A DNA stretch of 48,606 bases, from assembly GCF_014656435.1 (NCBI RefSeq), contig NZ_BNCK01000015.1, positions 1-48,606 on the forward strand. The letters are read 5' to 3'. The stretch comes from Thalassotalea marina (GTDB taxonomy: Bacteria > Pseudomonadota > Gammaproteobacteria > Enterobacterales > Alteromonadaceae). The stretch's first letter is position 1, and every line of letters begins with the position of its first letter. Positions 1 to 8,421 of the stretch are shown here, piece after piece. Below the pieces are notes generated by a model. The model was not told the DNA's origin, ran no database searches, and saw only the letters and a program-made list of their open reading frames with translations. The position numbers and the translations under genes are program-made.

Positions 1-91
1 TTTACTAATGGGCGTATAAATGCTTGGCTAAAATTAGCGACGAAGGAGCACAAGCCAAGCGTTTTGCGTCCTTTTGAGTAACTTGTTATGT
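1..91 (-). repeat. attC: attC site (truncated by window start)
   Basis: This is an integron recombination site at the 3' end of the ankyrin cassette, read on the minus strand. The inverse core ACATAAC lies at 85-91 and contains the TAA stop of the cassette gene. Inside are complementary arms, CGCTTGGCT and AGCCAAGC, around a central loop. The terminal core site (GTTRRRY) lies beyond the window edge. The arm AGCCAAGCATTTAT also occurs in the attC at the right end of the window. Confidence 0.85.
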
Positions 92-697
92 GCCGTAAAT
101 ACTTGATAAAAACGCGATAGATTTTTTACTTTTTTCTAACTTGGCAACTTCTAAAGCATTTAAACCATTAGCCCACCCAAGTTTACATGTAATATTCGGA
201 TTCGCACCAGCGTCTAGGAGTATTTTTAAAGACTCAATATCATTGTATCTAGCCGCCAATATAAATGCAGTTTGATCCGTATCATTTGGCCCATCAATAT
301 CTGCACCGTTGTCAATTAAAGCTTTAATTACTTCAGAGCTACAAGATCCAACAGCGAATTTTAATGCCGTCATTTCATCGCTTTTACGAATGTAATTTAC
401 GTCAGCTCCTTTTTCTATTAGCTTCAAAGCGATTTTTGAACCTTTAACTTTACCGCCACAACAAGCTGTCATGAGTGGAGTAAGGCCGAGCCCACAAGGC
501 TTATTAAGATCTGCATTTATTGACAATAGATAATCTACACATTTGGTTAAGCCCAAATATGCTGCATAACTTAAAGGGGTGTTATTGAAATTTGGTTCTG
601 AGAAATTAATGTCTACATTGCGATTCTTAAATAAATCTTTGGCTGTTTTTAAATCATTATTTGAAATTGCATTGAAAAATTCCTGACTCTCTGACAT
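86..697 (-). CDS. Ankyrin-repeat protein, integron cassette gene
   Basis: A 203-residue protein made almost entirely of ankyrin repeats: about five units of roughly 33 residues, with the usual TPLxYAAxxGxxxCVxxLL and G-A-D/N-x-N patterns between residues 35 and 185. There is no signal peptide or membrane segment, so it is probably cytoplasmic. Ankyrin repeats bind other proteins, but the partner cannot be told from sequence. The ATG at 697 follows AGGAAG at a good distance. The gene fills a mobile integron cassette bounded by the attC at 736-837 and the attC at 1-91, and its stop codon lies within the attC inverse core. Low GC and cassette location mark it as acquired. The ankyrin call is firm; the biological role is unknown. 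Confidence 0.9.
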   Translation of the reverse strand: MSESQEFFNAISNNDLKTAKDLFKNRNVDINFSEPNFNNTPLSYAAYLGLTKCVDYLLSINADLNKPCGLGLTPLMTACCGGKVKGSKIALKLIEKGADVNYIRKSDEMTALKFAVGSCSSEVIKALIDNGADIDGPNDTDQTAFILAARYNDIESLKILLDAGANPNITCKLGWANGLNALEVAKLEKSKKSIAFLSSIYGT

Positions 698-735
698 TTA
701 CACAAACTTCCTATGTTGAACTGAACTCAATTGGC

Positions 736-837
736 ACATAACGCCCCATTCAGGGGCTTTTAACTGTTGGCTAAAATAACGAACGCAGTGAGGAAAGCCA
801 ACTGTTAAAAGTCCCACACTGCAATGGCTTGTTATAT
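736..837 (-). repeat. attC: attC site between the two left cassettes
   Basis: A complete attC of about 102 bp read on the minus strand. It has inverse core ATATAAC (831-837), inner arms AACAGTTGGCT and AGCCAACAGTT around a loop of about 20 nt, a terminal hairpin GCCCC-tgaat-GGGGC, and core site GTTATGT (736-742). The folded structure is that expected of an IntI single-strand substrate. The next cassette begins just inside the core site. Confidence 0.93.
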
Positions 838-839
838 GT

Positions 840-1229
840 TTATTTCTCTATAATTTCAGGCCAAATATTAAATATTACGAAGAAAATAGCTACGAAAATA
901 CCTATTATAATCCCACTGACTTTCCATATTCTTTCGTTTAGCAAAAAGGCACGAGCTAAAACATATCTTAATTTTAAAAACTCATCAGAAATTTGAGGAT
1001 TAAATACGGTATTTTTACCAAAGTATGCCTTACTAAACCTAAAAATCAGTGGGTTATTATATCTATGAGGCCCAACAACTTCCTTTTTAAAAATTGCCCA
1101 ATCTTTGGGGTAAAGAAACTTTAAGCCAAAAGTCGTGAAAAAGGACATGATAATTGACAACAAAGAAGTTGTCGTAACAACTATTGCAACTAACAAAAAA
1201 ACAAATGCAAACAGATCAAAAGGCTTCAA
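840..1229 (-). CDS. Small two-helix membrane protein, integron cassette gene
   Basis: I do not recognise this family. The protein has a hydrophobic stretch near the N terminus (FAFVFLLVAIVVTTTSLLSII) and another near the C terminus (GIIIGIFVAIFFVIFNIW). About 60 polar residues between them contain a KDW motif and several Phe-Lys/Arg pairs. It is probably an inner-membrane protein with both ends on the same side. The frame stays open to a TTG at 1292, but that start lies outside the cassette, beyond the core site GTTATAT at 1253-1259. I prefer the TTG at 1229, which has GGAG at 1243-1246 although the spacing is long. The stop lies just before the attC at 736-837. It is the right-hand cassette of the left array. 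Confidence 0.65.
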   Translation of the reverse strand: MKPFDLFAFVFLLVAIVVTTTSLLSIIMSFFTTFGLKFLYPKDWAIFKKEVVGPHRYNNPLIFRFSKAYFGKNTVFNPQISDEFLKLRYVLARAFLLNERIWKVSGIIIGIFVAIFFVIFNIWPEIIEK

Positions 1230-1252
1230 GTTTAAATCTAATCTCCAAAAAC

Positions 1253-1275
1253 ATATAACAGCGTAATTAACAGGC
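1253..1275 (-). repeat. Cassette boundary: core site with a partial attC-like end
   Basis: On the minus strand a near-palindrome AGCCTGTTAATTACGCT is followed directly by the core site GTTATAT, which looks like the last 23 nt of an attC. No matching left half with an inverse core is evident further upstream. It could be a degenerate attC, a decayed attI or a secondary integration point. It marks the innermost edge of the left array. Confidence 0.5.
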
Positions 1276-1292
1276 TCAAGTCTCTCTATCAA

Positions 1293-1619
1293 CAGACTTA
1301 AACCTTAAAACATTTTTATCGATAGTATCTTTGAACTTTAAGACTTTCAACGACTTATTTTTATTGAGTCTCGCTTTCTACGGGGAAAGGGAGATTTAGT
1401 CTCTATTTCTAGAAGAAAACGAGATCAAATAGTTAGTAATATACACATGCAGCTTGATGTGGTGGGTTAATTGAATATTTTGGCAAAAGACGTAGGCTTG
1501 TTATCGCTTTTTTGTCAGAAAAAAACAGGTATAAAAGCTAGTTTAAAATCTGGGAAACGTATGTATTTGAAGGTATTAAATAGCAGCCAATGAGCTATAC
1601 ATTAGCTGCTATTTTGGCA
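1293..1619. other. Non-coding junction between cassette array and aroH
   Basis: No gene is supported in these 327 bases. They hold an imperfect inverted repeat AAGTCT/AGACTT next to the cassette boundary and, at the right end, the aroH terminator. No piece of an integron integrase is recognisable here, although this is where one would be expected for the left array. Confidence 0.6.
1579..1613 (-). terminator. Probable terminator of aroH
   Basis: Perfect 9-bp arms AATAGCAGC (1579-1587) and GCTGCTATT (1605-1613) lie just after the aroH stop. They are followed on the minus strand by a short T-rich stretch. The loop is 17 nt, so the hairpin is weaker than a classic terminator. Confidence 0.55.
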
Positions 1620-2669
1620 TTAGCGTGTTGCTTGTACCGCTTTAGATAAAATTTCTAAGATTTCTTCACTAGTATCAAGGTTAACACATGCATCGGTGAT
1701 GCTTTGTCCATAGGTAAGAGGTTCACCGGCAACAACTTTTTGGTTACCTTCAACCAAGAAGCTTTCAACCATAATACCTGAAATACCTTTTTGACCAGCA
1801 ACTAACTGGTTAGCAATAGACTGTGCTACTTCAATTTGACGATTATGGTCTTTATAACTGTTGCCATGGCTACAGTCGATCATAATGCCCATATCAATGT
1901 TGTTATCCGCAAGTTTTGTCAGTGTTTGTTTAATATCATCTTGATGATAATTTGGCTCTTTACCGCCGCGCAAAATAACATGTGCGTGTGGGTTACCATG
2001 TGTTTGATAAATACACATTTGTCCACTTTTATCTGGCGAGTAAAGTACATGTGGCACACTTGACGCTTTAATTGCATCAACAGCGATTTGAATATTGCCG
2101 TCGGTACCGTTTTTAAAACCCACAGGGCAGGAAAGTGCTGATGCTAATTCACGATGCACTTGGCTTTCTGTAGTACGTGCGCCAATGGCACCCCATGAGA
2201 TAAGATCAGAAATATATTGACCCGTCACCATATCTAAAAACTCAGTTCCAGCAGGTAGGCCTAATTCGTTAATATCCATTAACAAAGTTCGAGCTAGGTT
2301 TAAACCTTTTGCCACTTTGAACGATTTGTCTAAATCAGGATCGCTGATCAAGCCTTTCCAGCCTACCGTTGTTCTAGGCTTTTCAAAGTAAACTCGCATG
2401 ACAATAAACAAATCATCTTTGTATTTATCATGTAATACTTTTAGTTTACGGCCGTATTCTTTGGCGGCTTCTGTGTCATGAATTGAACAAGGACCAATCA
2501 CAACCAGTAGCCTGTCATCTTCGCCATTAATAATGGCTTCAATTTGCTTGCGGCTTTCGATAATAAAGTTTGCAGTGTTATCTGCTAATGGAATTTGCTC
2601 TGCTAATTCGGCGGGCGACACTAAATTCTCGATCAGCGTCGTTCTAAATTCGTCAGTTTTGATAGTCAT
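1620..2669 (-). CDS. aroH: 3-deoxy-7-phosphoheptulonate (DAHP) synthase, AroH-like
   Basis: Condenses phosphoenolpyruvate with erythrose 4-phosphate, the first step of the shikimate pathway. The 349-residue protein matches class I AroF/G/H enzymes along its length: GPCSIHD, EKPRTTVGWKGL, SWGAIGARTTESQ, PVGFKNGTDG and ILRGGKEPNY. The N-terminal TDEFRT...LVSPAELA and the SPDKSGQM segment are closest to the tryptophan-sensitive AroH of E. coli, and aroH-ppsR-ppsA order is also found in E. coli. The frame is open to a TTG at 2864, but those extra 65 residues have no counterpart in the family, so the ATG at 2669 is chosen even though its ribosome site is weak. Which amino acid inhibits it is inferred from resemblance only. 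Confidence 0.93.
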   Translation of the reverse strand: MTIKTDEFRTTLIENLVSPAELAEQIPLADNTANFIIESRKQIEAIINGEDDRLLVVIGPCSIHDTEAAKEYGRKLKVLHDKYKDDLFIVMRVYFEKPRTTVGWKGLISDPDLDKSFKVAKGLNLARTLLMDINELGLPAGTEFLDMVTGQYISDLISWGAIGARTTESQVHRELASALSCPVGFKNGTDGNIQIAVDAIKASSVPHVLYSPDKSGQMCIYQTHGNPHAHVILRGGKEPNYHQDDIKQTLTKLADNNIDMGIMIDCSHGNSYKDHNRQIEVAQSIANQLVAGQKGISGIMVESFLVEGNQKVVAGEPLTYGQSITDACVNLDTSEEILEILSKAVQATR

Positions 2670-2926
2670 ATCAGATATTTTTTGGCCGGCTAACACATCC
2701 AATGCATCAGCCAAGAAAATTATCGCGCTAACATACCTAAATTTGGGCCATATGTGAATATTAAAGAACGAATAAAATAGTAGAATCAGTTCTTTGATGG
2801 CATTAGTAGTAGCAAAACTGGCAACTATTGTGTCCAGCAAAGCGGAGCTGGATAGCTCCGTCAATCATGTAACTGGCTTAAATAAAGTAATAGAACTGCT
2901 TTATAAAAAGAAACTATACAGCACTG

Positions 2927-3736
2927 TTAATACTTGTGACGTTGAAGGCCTGTCATCGAAAGAATTTTAGCGGTAATTTCTTCTACTGAAAACTTGGTCG
3001 TATTTAGGTACTTAATTTTTTCTTTTTTATACAGTTTCTCAACTTCTCGAATTTCCATTCTACATTGTCTTGCCGACGAATATTTACTGTTGGCCATTCT
3101 GCCATCACGAATATCCATAAGGCGTTGTGGGTCAATGGTTAAACCAAATAATTTGTGTTTATGAGGTTTTAAAAAGTCAGGCAAGCGCAAGTCATCCATG
3201 TCGTCATCAATAAATGGATAGTTAGCCGCTTTAATGCCGTATTGTAGTGCTAAATATAAGCTCGTTGGTGTTTTGCCAGAACGAGAAACGCCAATAAGAA
3301 TAACGTCTGCTTGCTCATAGTTAGTGATGTTAGAGCCATCATCGTTGGCTAGTGAATAGTTTACTGCATCAATTCGGTTATCGTAGCTGTTTTCATGAAT
3401 AGAGTGTGTTCTATGAGCTTTAGGCGTTGCAGCTACTTTGAGTTCTTTTTCTATTGGCGCGACAAAGTGTTCAAGAAAGTTGTAAATGACGCCATCACAG
3501 CTATCGATAATCTCTCTGATCTTTGGATTAACAAACGTATGAAACACTAGAGGGGGTTCACCGGTGCGTTTTGCAGCTTTATTTATTCTTTCTCTCGCCG
3601 CAATTGCTTGTTCTTCTGTTTCGACAAACGAAATGGTGTCGTGTTCGAATTCAACAGGGAACAGGGATAATAATGCATGACCAAATACCTCAGAGGTAAT
3701 CGCAGTGCCATCTGATATATAAAAAGCTGTTCTCAT
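2927..3736 (-). CDS. ppsR: PEP synthase regulatory protein (kinase/pyrophosphorylase)
   Basis: A DUF299 family protein. PpsR inactivates PEP synthase by ADP-dependent phosphorylation of a threonine and reactivates it by phosphorolysis. The P-loop-like GVSRSGKT lies at about residues 149-156, and the family blocks YISDGTAIT, HRTHSI, ANYPFIDDD and LFGLTIDP are all present. The 269-residue length from the ATG at 3736 fits the family. That ATG follows AAAGGA, whereas an upstream TTG at 3754 does not have a good site. The gene is divergent from its target ppsA, separated by 146 bp, and lies upstream of aroH on the same strand, so PEP supply and use are encoded together. Confidence 0.95.
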   Translation of the reverse strand: MRTAFYISDGTAITSEVFGHALLSLFPVEFEHDTISFVETEEQAIAARERINKAAKRTGEPPLVFHTFVNPKIREIIDSCDGVIYNFLEHFVAPIEKELKVAATPKAHRTHSIHENSYDNRIDAVNYSLANDDGSNITNYEQADVILIGVSRSGKTPTSLYLALQYGIKAANYPFIDDDMDDLRLPDFLKPHKHKLFGLTIDPQRLMDIRDGRMANSKYSSARQCRMEIREVEKLYKKEKIKYLNTTKFSVEEITAKILSMTGLQRHKY

Positions 3737-3882
3737 TAGATTTCCTTTATTCAAACTAAAAATGTAATATGCTGTGAAAGTTTACATAAATACTTTTAGT
3801 TGTGAAGTGCTATGTGTAAAATGCGTTTTGAACTATAGATATAACTATACTATTTTTTTTAGTCCATTGTGGAGAGGCTGCC
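3737..3882. promoter_or_regulatory. Divergent ppsR/ppsA control region
   Basis: The 146-bp AT-rich gap must hold promoters in both directions. An imperfect palindrome, TGTGAAAGTTTACA, sits at 3773-3786. Gammaproteobacterial ppsA is known to be controlled by Cra or HexR, but this sequence is not a good match to either consensus, so no regulator is assigned. Confidence 0.4.
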
Positions 3883-6255
3883 GTGCAAGAAAACGTACTT
3901 TGGTATCAAGAATTGGGAATGAATGATGTTGATCGAGTTGGTGGAAAGAATGCATCACTGGGTGAAATGATTTCAAATTTGGCGAATGTTGGCGTTCAAG
4001 TACCTGGTGGCTTTGCCACAACAGCATTTGCTTTTAATGAGTTTCTAGAGCAAAGTGGCTTAAACGACAAAATCTATCAAGTACTTGATAACTTAGATGT
4101 TAGTGATGTAAATGCACTTGCAGAATGTGGTAGTAAAATTCGTCAGTGGATTATAGACACACCATTTTTACCTGCGATGCAGCAAGACATTGAACAAGCA
4201 TACGCAAAACTTGCGGGTGAATTCTCAAACGATGCTTCTTTTGCGGTTCGTTCTTCGGCAACCGCTGAAGATATGCCAGACGCTTCTTTTGCTGGTCAAC
4301 AAGAAACTTTCTTAAACGTACGTGGATTAGACGCTGTAATGACAGCGATTAAACACGTATTTGCTTCTTTATTTAATGACAGAGCCATTTCTTACCGTGT
4401 ACACCAAGGCTACGACCACCGTGGCGTTGCTTTATCTGCTGGTATTCAACGTATGGTGCGCAGTGACATCGCCTCAAGTGGTGTTATGTTCTCTATTGAT
4501 ACCGAATCAGGTTTTGAAGATGTAGTTTTTATTACTTCTAGCTATGGTTTAGGTGAAATGGTGGTACAAGGAGCAGTAAATCCAGACGAGTTTTACGTGC
4601 ACAAACCAACGTTAGCCAATGGCAAACCAGCGGTTGTGCGCCGCAATATTGGTAGTAAAGCAATCAAAATGATTTACGCTGATACTCAAGAGCACGGTAA
4701 ACAAGTTGAAATTGTTGATGTAGAAGAAACATTATCAAATCAATTTTCACTAACCGACAGTGAAATATTAGAATTGGCTAAACAAGCCGTTATTATTGAA
4801 AAACACTATAAGCGCCCAATGGATATTGAATGGGCAAAAGATGGTTTAGATGGCAAGTTATACATAGTTCAAGCGCGCCCTGAAACAGTTCGCAGCCGTG
4901 AAAGCGCTAATGTAATGGAACAATTCCAGCTACAATCATCTGGCAAAGTGGTTTGTGAAGGTCGCTCAATTGGCCATAAAATTGGCAGTGGTGAAGCGAA
5001 AGTACTTTCATCGCTAAGTGAAATGGACAAAATCCAACCAGGTGACGTGTTAGTAACAGACATGACTGACCCTGATTGGGAGCCAATTATGAAAAAGGCA
5101 TCGGCCATTGTTACTAATCGCGGTGGTCGTACTTGTCACGCGGCAATTATTGCTCGTGAAATGGGTATTCCTGCGGTTGTTGGTTGTGGTGATGCGACAA
5201 CTAAAATTAAAACGGGCGATGAAGTCACTGTTTCATGTGCTGAAGGTGACACTGGTTTTATTTATGAAGGTAAATTGGAATTCTCAGTTACCACATCAGA
5301 AGTGGATAAAATGCCAGAATTGCCACTAAAAATAATGATGAACGTTGGTAACCCAGATCGTGCTTTCGCTTTTGCACGTTTGCCTCACGCCGGTATCGGT
5401 TTAGCGCGTTTAGAATTTATCATCAACAAAATGATTGGTGTTCATCCTAAAGCATTGCTTAATTTTGACGCTCAATCAGAAGATCTAAAAGATGAAATTC
5501 GCGATTACATGGCGGGTTACAGCGATCCAGTAGAATTTTATATTGCCAAACTAACCGAAGGTATTTCTACACTTGCTGCAGCATATGCGCCTGAAAAAGT
5601 TATTGTGCGTATGTCTGATTTTAAATCAAATGAGTATGCTAACTTGGTTGGCGGCGAAGAGTTTGAGCCAGAAGAAGAAAACCCAATGATAGGTTATCGC
5701 GGCGCATCTCGTTATATATCAGAAGATTTCCGTGAGTGTTTTGCGCTTGAGTGCGAAGCGATTAAACGTGTTCGCAATGAAATGGGCTTAACCAATGTAG
5801 AAGTGATGATACCGTTTGTTCGCACATTAGAAGAAGCAGAAGCGGTGATTGACATTTTAGCGGAACATGGATTAAAACGTGGTGAAAATGGTTTACGCGT
5901 TATTATGATGTGTGAATTACCATCAAATGCATTGCTGGCTGATCAATTCCTAGATCACTTCGACGGTTTTTCAATTGGCTCGAATGACTTAACACAGCTA
6001 ACACTTGGTTTAGATCGTGACTCAGGTTTGATTGCGCACTTGTTCGATGAGCGTAACCCGGCGATTAAAAAGCTATTAGAAATGGCGATTCAAGCTTGTA
6101 AAGCGCGTGGTAAATACGTTGGTATTTGTGGTCAAGGGCCATCTGATCACGCTGATTTTGCCGCTTGGTTAGTTGAGCAGGGCATTGATAGCGTATCGTT
6201 AAACCCAGATACCGTATTGCCAACTTGGTTATATCTAGCAGAGCAACACGGGTAA
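3883..6255 (+). CDS. ppsA: Phosphoenolpyruvate synthase
   Basis: Makes phosphoenolpyruvate from pyruvate and ATP, giving AMP and phosphate; the gluconeogenic entry point from C3 compounds. The 790-residue protein has the N-terminal PEP/pyruvate-binding ATP-grasp domain ([11 protein letters not shown] near residue 20, [26 protein letters not shown] near 125-150). The phospho-histidine domain has [13 protein letters not shown] with His419, and the C-terminal TIM-barrel domain has [17 protein letters not shown] and the catalytic cysteine in GICGQ (Cys749). The start is GTG with GGAGAGG at 3871-3877. The threonine next to the histidine (RTCH) is the residue type modified by PpsR in this family. 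Length and domain order are normal. Confidence 0.97.
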   Translation: MQENVLWYQELGMNDVDRVGGKNASLGEMISNLANVGVQVPGGFATTAFAFNEFLEQSGLNDKIYQVLDNLDVSDVNALAECGSKIRQWIIDTPFLPAMQQDIEQAYAKLAGEFSNDASFAVRSSATAEDMPDASFAGQQETFLNVRGLDAVMTAIKHVFASLFNDRAISYRVHQGYDHRGVALSAGIQRMVRSDIASSGVMFSIDTESGFEDVVFITSSYGLGEMVVQGAVNPDEFYVHKPTLANGKPAVVRRNIGSKAIKMIYADTQEHGKQVEIVDVEETLSNQFSLTDSEILELAKQAVIIEKHYKRPMDIEWAKDGLDGKLYIVQARPETVRSRESANVMEQFQLQSSGKVVCEGRSIGHKIGSGEAKVLSSLSEMDKIQPGDVLVTDMTDPDWEPIMKKASAIVTNRGGRTCHAAIIAREMGIPAVVGCGDATTKIKTGDEVTVSCAEGDTGFIYEGKLEFSVTTSEVDKMPELPLKIMMNVGNPDRAFAFARLPHAGIGLARLEFIINKMIGVHPKALLNFDAQSEDLKDEIRDYMAGYSDPVEFYIAKLTEGISTLAAAYAPEKVIVRMSDFKSNEYANLVGGEEFEPEEENPMIGYRGASRYISEDFRECFALECEAIKRVRNEMGLTNVEVMIPFVRTLEEAEAVIDILAEHGLKRGENGLRVIMMCELPSNALLADQFLDHFDGFSIGSNDLTQLTLGLDRDSGLIAHLFDERNPAIKKLLEMAIQACKARGKYVGICGQGPSDHADFAAWLVEQGIDSVSLNPDTVLPTWLYLAEQHG

Positions 6256-6279
6256 TATAAAACCCAGTGAGATGAATTT

Positions 6280-6314
6280 AAAAAGCCTCGCAATACCAAG
6301 CGAGGCTTTTTTTT
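6280..6314 (+). terminator. ppsA terminator
   Basis: AAAAGCCTCG, a 10-nt loop, then CGAGGCTTTT running into eight T residues. It is a strong rho-independent hairpin and probably also works for the convergent hydrolase gene on the minus strand. Confidence 0.92.
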
Positions 6315-6339
6315 CGACTAATTGGCTTTGACACTTTAT

Positions 6340-7428
6340 CTATTTGAATGCGTGCCACCAGTTAGTGGTTTTAGGCATTTTACTTAGTGTTAGTACTTGA
6401 CCAATGATAGGTGTAGTTAAACTAATGCCCTTTGTAGTTGCAGCAGTTGTTACGCGTTCTAATGGTTCATACCAAGCATGGAAGGCCAGATCAAAGGAGC
6501 TATTATGAATTGGCATCATTATTTTACCTTTTAAATCTAGGTGTGCTTGGACACTTTGCTCTGGCGTCATATGAATCTCTGACCAGTTTTTATCATAAGC
6601 ACCGGTTTCTATCATCGTTAGATCAAATGGACCATATTTTTCACCTATCTCAGCAAACCCTTTAAAATAGCCAGAATCACCGGAAAAATAAATCGAGTTA
6701 TTGGCCGTTTTTATTACCCATGAGCCCCACAGCGTTTTATTGCCATCTGAAATGGCTCGGCCAGAAAAGTGTTGTGTCGGCGTAAAGGCGATTAAACCTT
6801 GGTTAACTTCAAGCTCTTGCCACCAATCAAACTCAATCACTTTGTTTTCATGGACTCCCCAGCGTATAAGATCCGATTTTACCCCTAATGGTACTAAGAA
6901 TTGCTCTGTAATTTGGGCAACGTGCTTAATAGTGTTTTTATCTAAATGGTCATAATGATTGTGTGATATCAACACTTTATCAATGTGCTTAATGTCTTTT
7001 AACTCTATGGGTAGATCATGAAAACGCTTGGGACCAAAAAAGCTAACTGGAGAAGCTCTATCAGAAAAAACAGGGTCTAATAACCAAATTTCGCCATATA
7101 TTTTTAACAATACTGATGAATGTACTAGTTTAATGACATGGATTTCATCATTTGAAAGTTCGTCGAGTTGGGTGTTTGTAAGTCTTTCAATTGGCAAGTT
7201 TTGACTGGGTATCGCATCAACTTTCTTTTCAGTGAGAAAACGAAATATAACTTCGAGATTTTTACTAAAGGACATTGGAGCTATAGTTTTCTCGTTACTA
7301 AATTTCATTCCTTTAGTTTGAGTATCTGGCATTTGAGTTGTAGCGGCAGCAAGTTGATTATCCACGATCAGTCCTCCGACAAACAGTAAAGTAATTAACA
7401 CAAGTAGGGTTATTAATGTAGGTTTCAC
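6340..7428 (-). CDS. Membrane-anchored metallo-beta-lactamase-fold hydrolase (NAPE-PLD/UlaG-like)
   Basis: A zinc-dependent hydrolase of the COG2220 type. The metal-binding motif HNHYDHLD lies in the middle of the protein, with further ligands in QHFSGR, SGDSGYF and MPIHNSSF. The closest family impression is N-acyl-phosphatidylethanolamine phospholipase D-like proteins, but the substrate is not known. A hydrophobic segment of about 18 residues at the N terminus (LITLLVLITLLFVGGLIV) suggests a membrane anchor with the enzyme in the periplasm. The frame is open to a TTG at 7446, but the GTG at 7428 leaves the adjacent operator clear of the ribosome site and is preferred; the choice is uncertain. 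It is divergent from a TetR regulator, which probably represses it. Confidence 0.88.
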   Translation of the reverse strand: MKPTLITLLVLITLLFVGGLIVDNQLAAATTQMPDTQTKGMKFSNEKTIAPMSFSKNLEVIFRFLTEKKVDAIPSQNLPIERLTNTQLDELSNDEIHVIKLVHSSVLLKIYGEIWLLDPVFSDRASPVSFFGPKRFHDLPIELKDIKHIDKVLISHNHYDHLDKNTIKHVAQITEQFLVPLGVKSDLIRWGVHENKVIEFDWWQELEVNQGLIAFTPTQHFSGRAISDGNKTLWGSWVIKTANNSIYFSGDSGYFKGFAEIGEKYGPFDLTMIETGAYDKNWSEIHMTPEQSVQAHLDLKGKIMMPIHNSSFDLAFHAWYEPLERVTTAATTKGISLTTPIIGQVLTLSKMPKTTNWWHAFK

Positions 7429-7448
7429 ACTTTTCCCACTTTTCAAAA

Positions 7449-7466
7449 GTAAACAGGTGTGTGTAG
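7449..7466. promoter_or_regulatory. Palindromic operator copy 1
   Basis: An 18-bp site, GTAAACAGGTGTGTGTAG, that fits the dyad GTAnACAnnnnTGTnTAS. It lies directly before the hydrolase gene and is paired with a second copy 40 bp away. It is the likely binding site for the divergent TetR protein. Confidence 0.7.
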
Positions 7467-7488
7467 TTTTTCATGAATTTTATAAAAA

Positions 7489-7506
7489 GTAAACATTGGT
7501 GTGTAC
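7489..7506. promoter_or_regulatory. Palindromic operator copy 2
   Basis: An 18-bp palindrome, GTAAACATTGGTGTGTAC, of form GTAnACAnnnnTGTnTAC. It is symmetric to the outer GTA/TAC and has the same half-sites as copy 1. The centres are 40 bp apart, close to four helical turns, so two repressor dimers could sit on one face of the DNA. Confidence 0.75.
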
Positions 7507-7550
7507 ATTTTTGTTGAGGGAATTAAAATAGACACACGAGGAGAGGGTAT

Positions 7551-8147
7551 ATGAAACTGTCAGAGAGAAAGCGCATTGCCATTGTTGATGCGGCTGAGCA
7601 ACTATTTTGTCAAGAAGGTGTTGAGGCAACCAGTATGGTTGAAATTGCACTAAAGGCCGAAGTGTCAAAACGCACTTTATATAATCATTTTCCAAATAAA
7701 GACGATGTTTTTTATGCCGTGCTTGCCAACAAACAGGCGCAACTAACTGATGTAGAACATTTTGTTTTTGATAAAAACGTCTCAATAGAACAACAGTTAA
7801 CGTTAATTGCAACAAATGAAGTAAAACTTTTGCGTTCTGAGCCATTTTTACGCATTGCTAAAATGGCGTTGATGCAACTGTTAAAACAACCGGAACTAGC
7901 GCAACAAATGAGTGCAGCAAAAGTAGGCTGTATGACGTTTTTAGAGCAGTTTTTACAAGACGCGGTAAATAACGACATTTTAGAAATTACCGATGTAGCA
8001 TTTGCCGCCAAGCAGTTTATTTATCAATTAAAAGGTTTTGTGTTTTATCCACACTTATTTAATTTTGATAAGTTAAATGAGCAGCAAGAGCAAAACCTCA
8101 TACAGCAAACGGTTAAGATGTTTGTTGCTAATTACAAAAAACATTAA
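7551..8147 (+). CDS. TetR-family transcriptional regulator
   Basis: A 198-residue repressor-type protein. Residues 5-52 form the TetR helix-turn-helix domain (RIAIVDAAEQLFCQEGVEATSMVEIA...VSKRTLYNHFPNKDDVFYAVL); the rest is a helical ligand/dimer domain without informative motifs. The start ATG follows GAGGAGAGGG. It is divergent from the membrane-anchored hydrolase, with two copies of a palindromic operator in the 122-bp gap. This fits a repressor that controls both itself and the hydrolase. The ligand is unknown. Confidence 0.93.
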   Translation: MKLSERKRIAIVDAAEQLFCQEGVEATSMVEIALKAEVSKRTLYNHFPNKDDVFYAVLANKQAQLTDVEHFVFDKNVSIEQQLTLIATNEVKLLRSEPFLRIAKMALMQLLKQPELAQQMSAAKVGCMTFLEQFLQDAVNNDILEITDVAFAAKQFIYQLKGFVFYPHLFNFDKLNEQQEQNLIQQTVKMFVANYKKH

Positions 8148-8387
8148 TTTTATGTTGTGAAATCGTTGTAAGTTGGGCTGCGCTTCGTTGGTGGTTAACT
8201 TAACACACCATTAATTTGTATTAGTGATATGCAATCGGCAGAAGAAATAAGTAAGCGGTGAGCAAGTTGAATGTTTTTTGCAAGGATTAAGCAAGGTAAA
8301 CGCAATTAGTTTTGCAGAGTTTAGTGTTAAATTTAAAGGGCAAGACAGGGTTGTTTTGCACTCACATTAGTAATCCAATCTTTTTGG

Positions 8388-8416
8388 AAGGTGGCATTTC
8401 TGCCACCTCTTTTTTA
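8388..8416 (+). terminator. Terminator between tetR and leucine dehydrogenase
   Basis: Arms AGGTGGC and GCCACCT around ATTTCT, followed by a run of T on the plus strand. It stands between two convergent genes. The 240 bases from the tetR stop to this hairpin show no supported gene. Confidence 0.8.
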
Positions 8417-8421
8417 CAGAC

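Noticed and set aside
2670-2864. In-frame 65-residue N-terminal extension of DAHP synthase
   Set aside because: It begins with TTG, has no counterpart in AroF/G/H proteins, and the family N terminus starts exactly at the ATG at 2669. No tryptophan-rich leader peptide or TrpR operator was seen in it.
3773-3786. Palindrome before ppsA as a Cra or HexR site
   Set aside because: TGTGAAAGTTTACA is imperfect and matches neither the Cra nor the HexR consensus well enough to name a regulator.
7480-7845. Open frame opposite the 5' half of the TetR gene
   Set aside because: It is a shadow of tetR, covers the operator and has no family resemblance.
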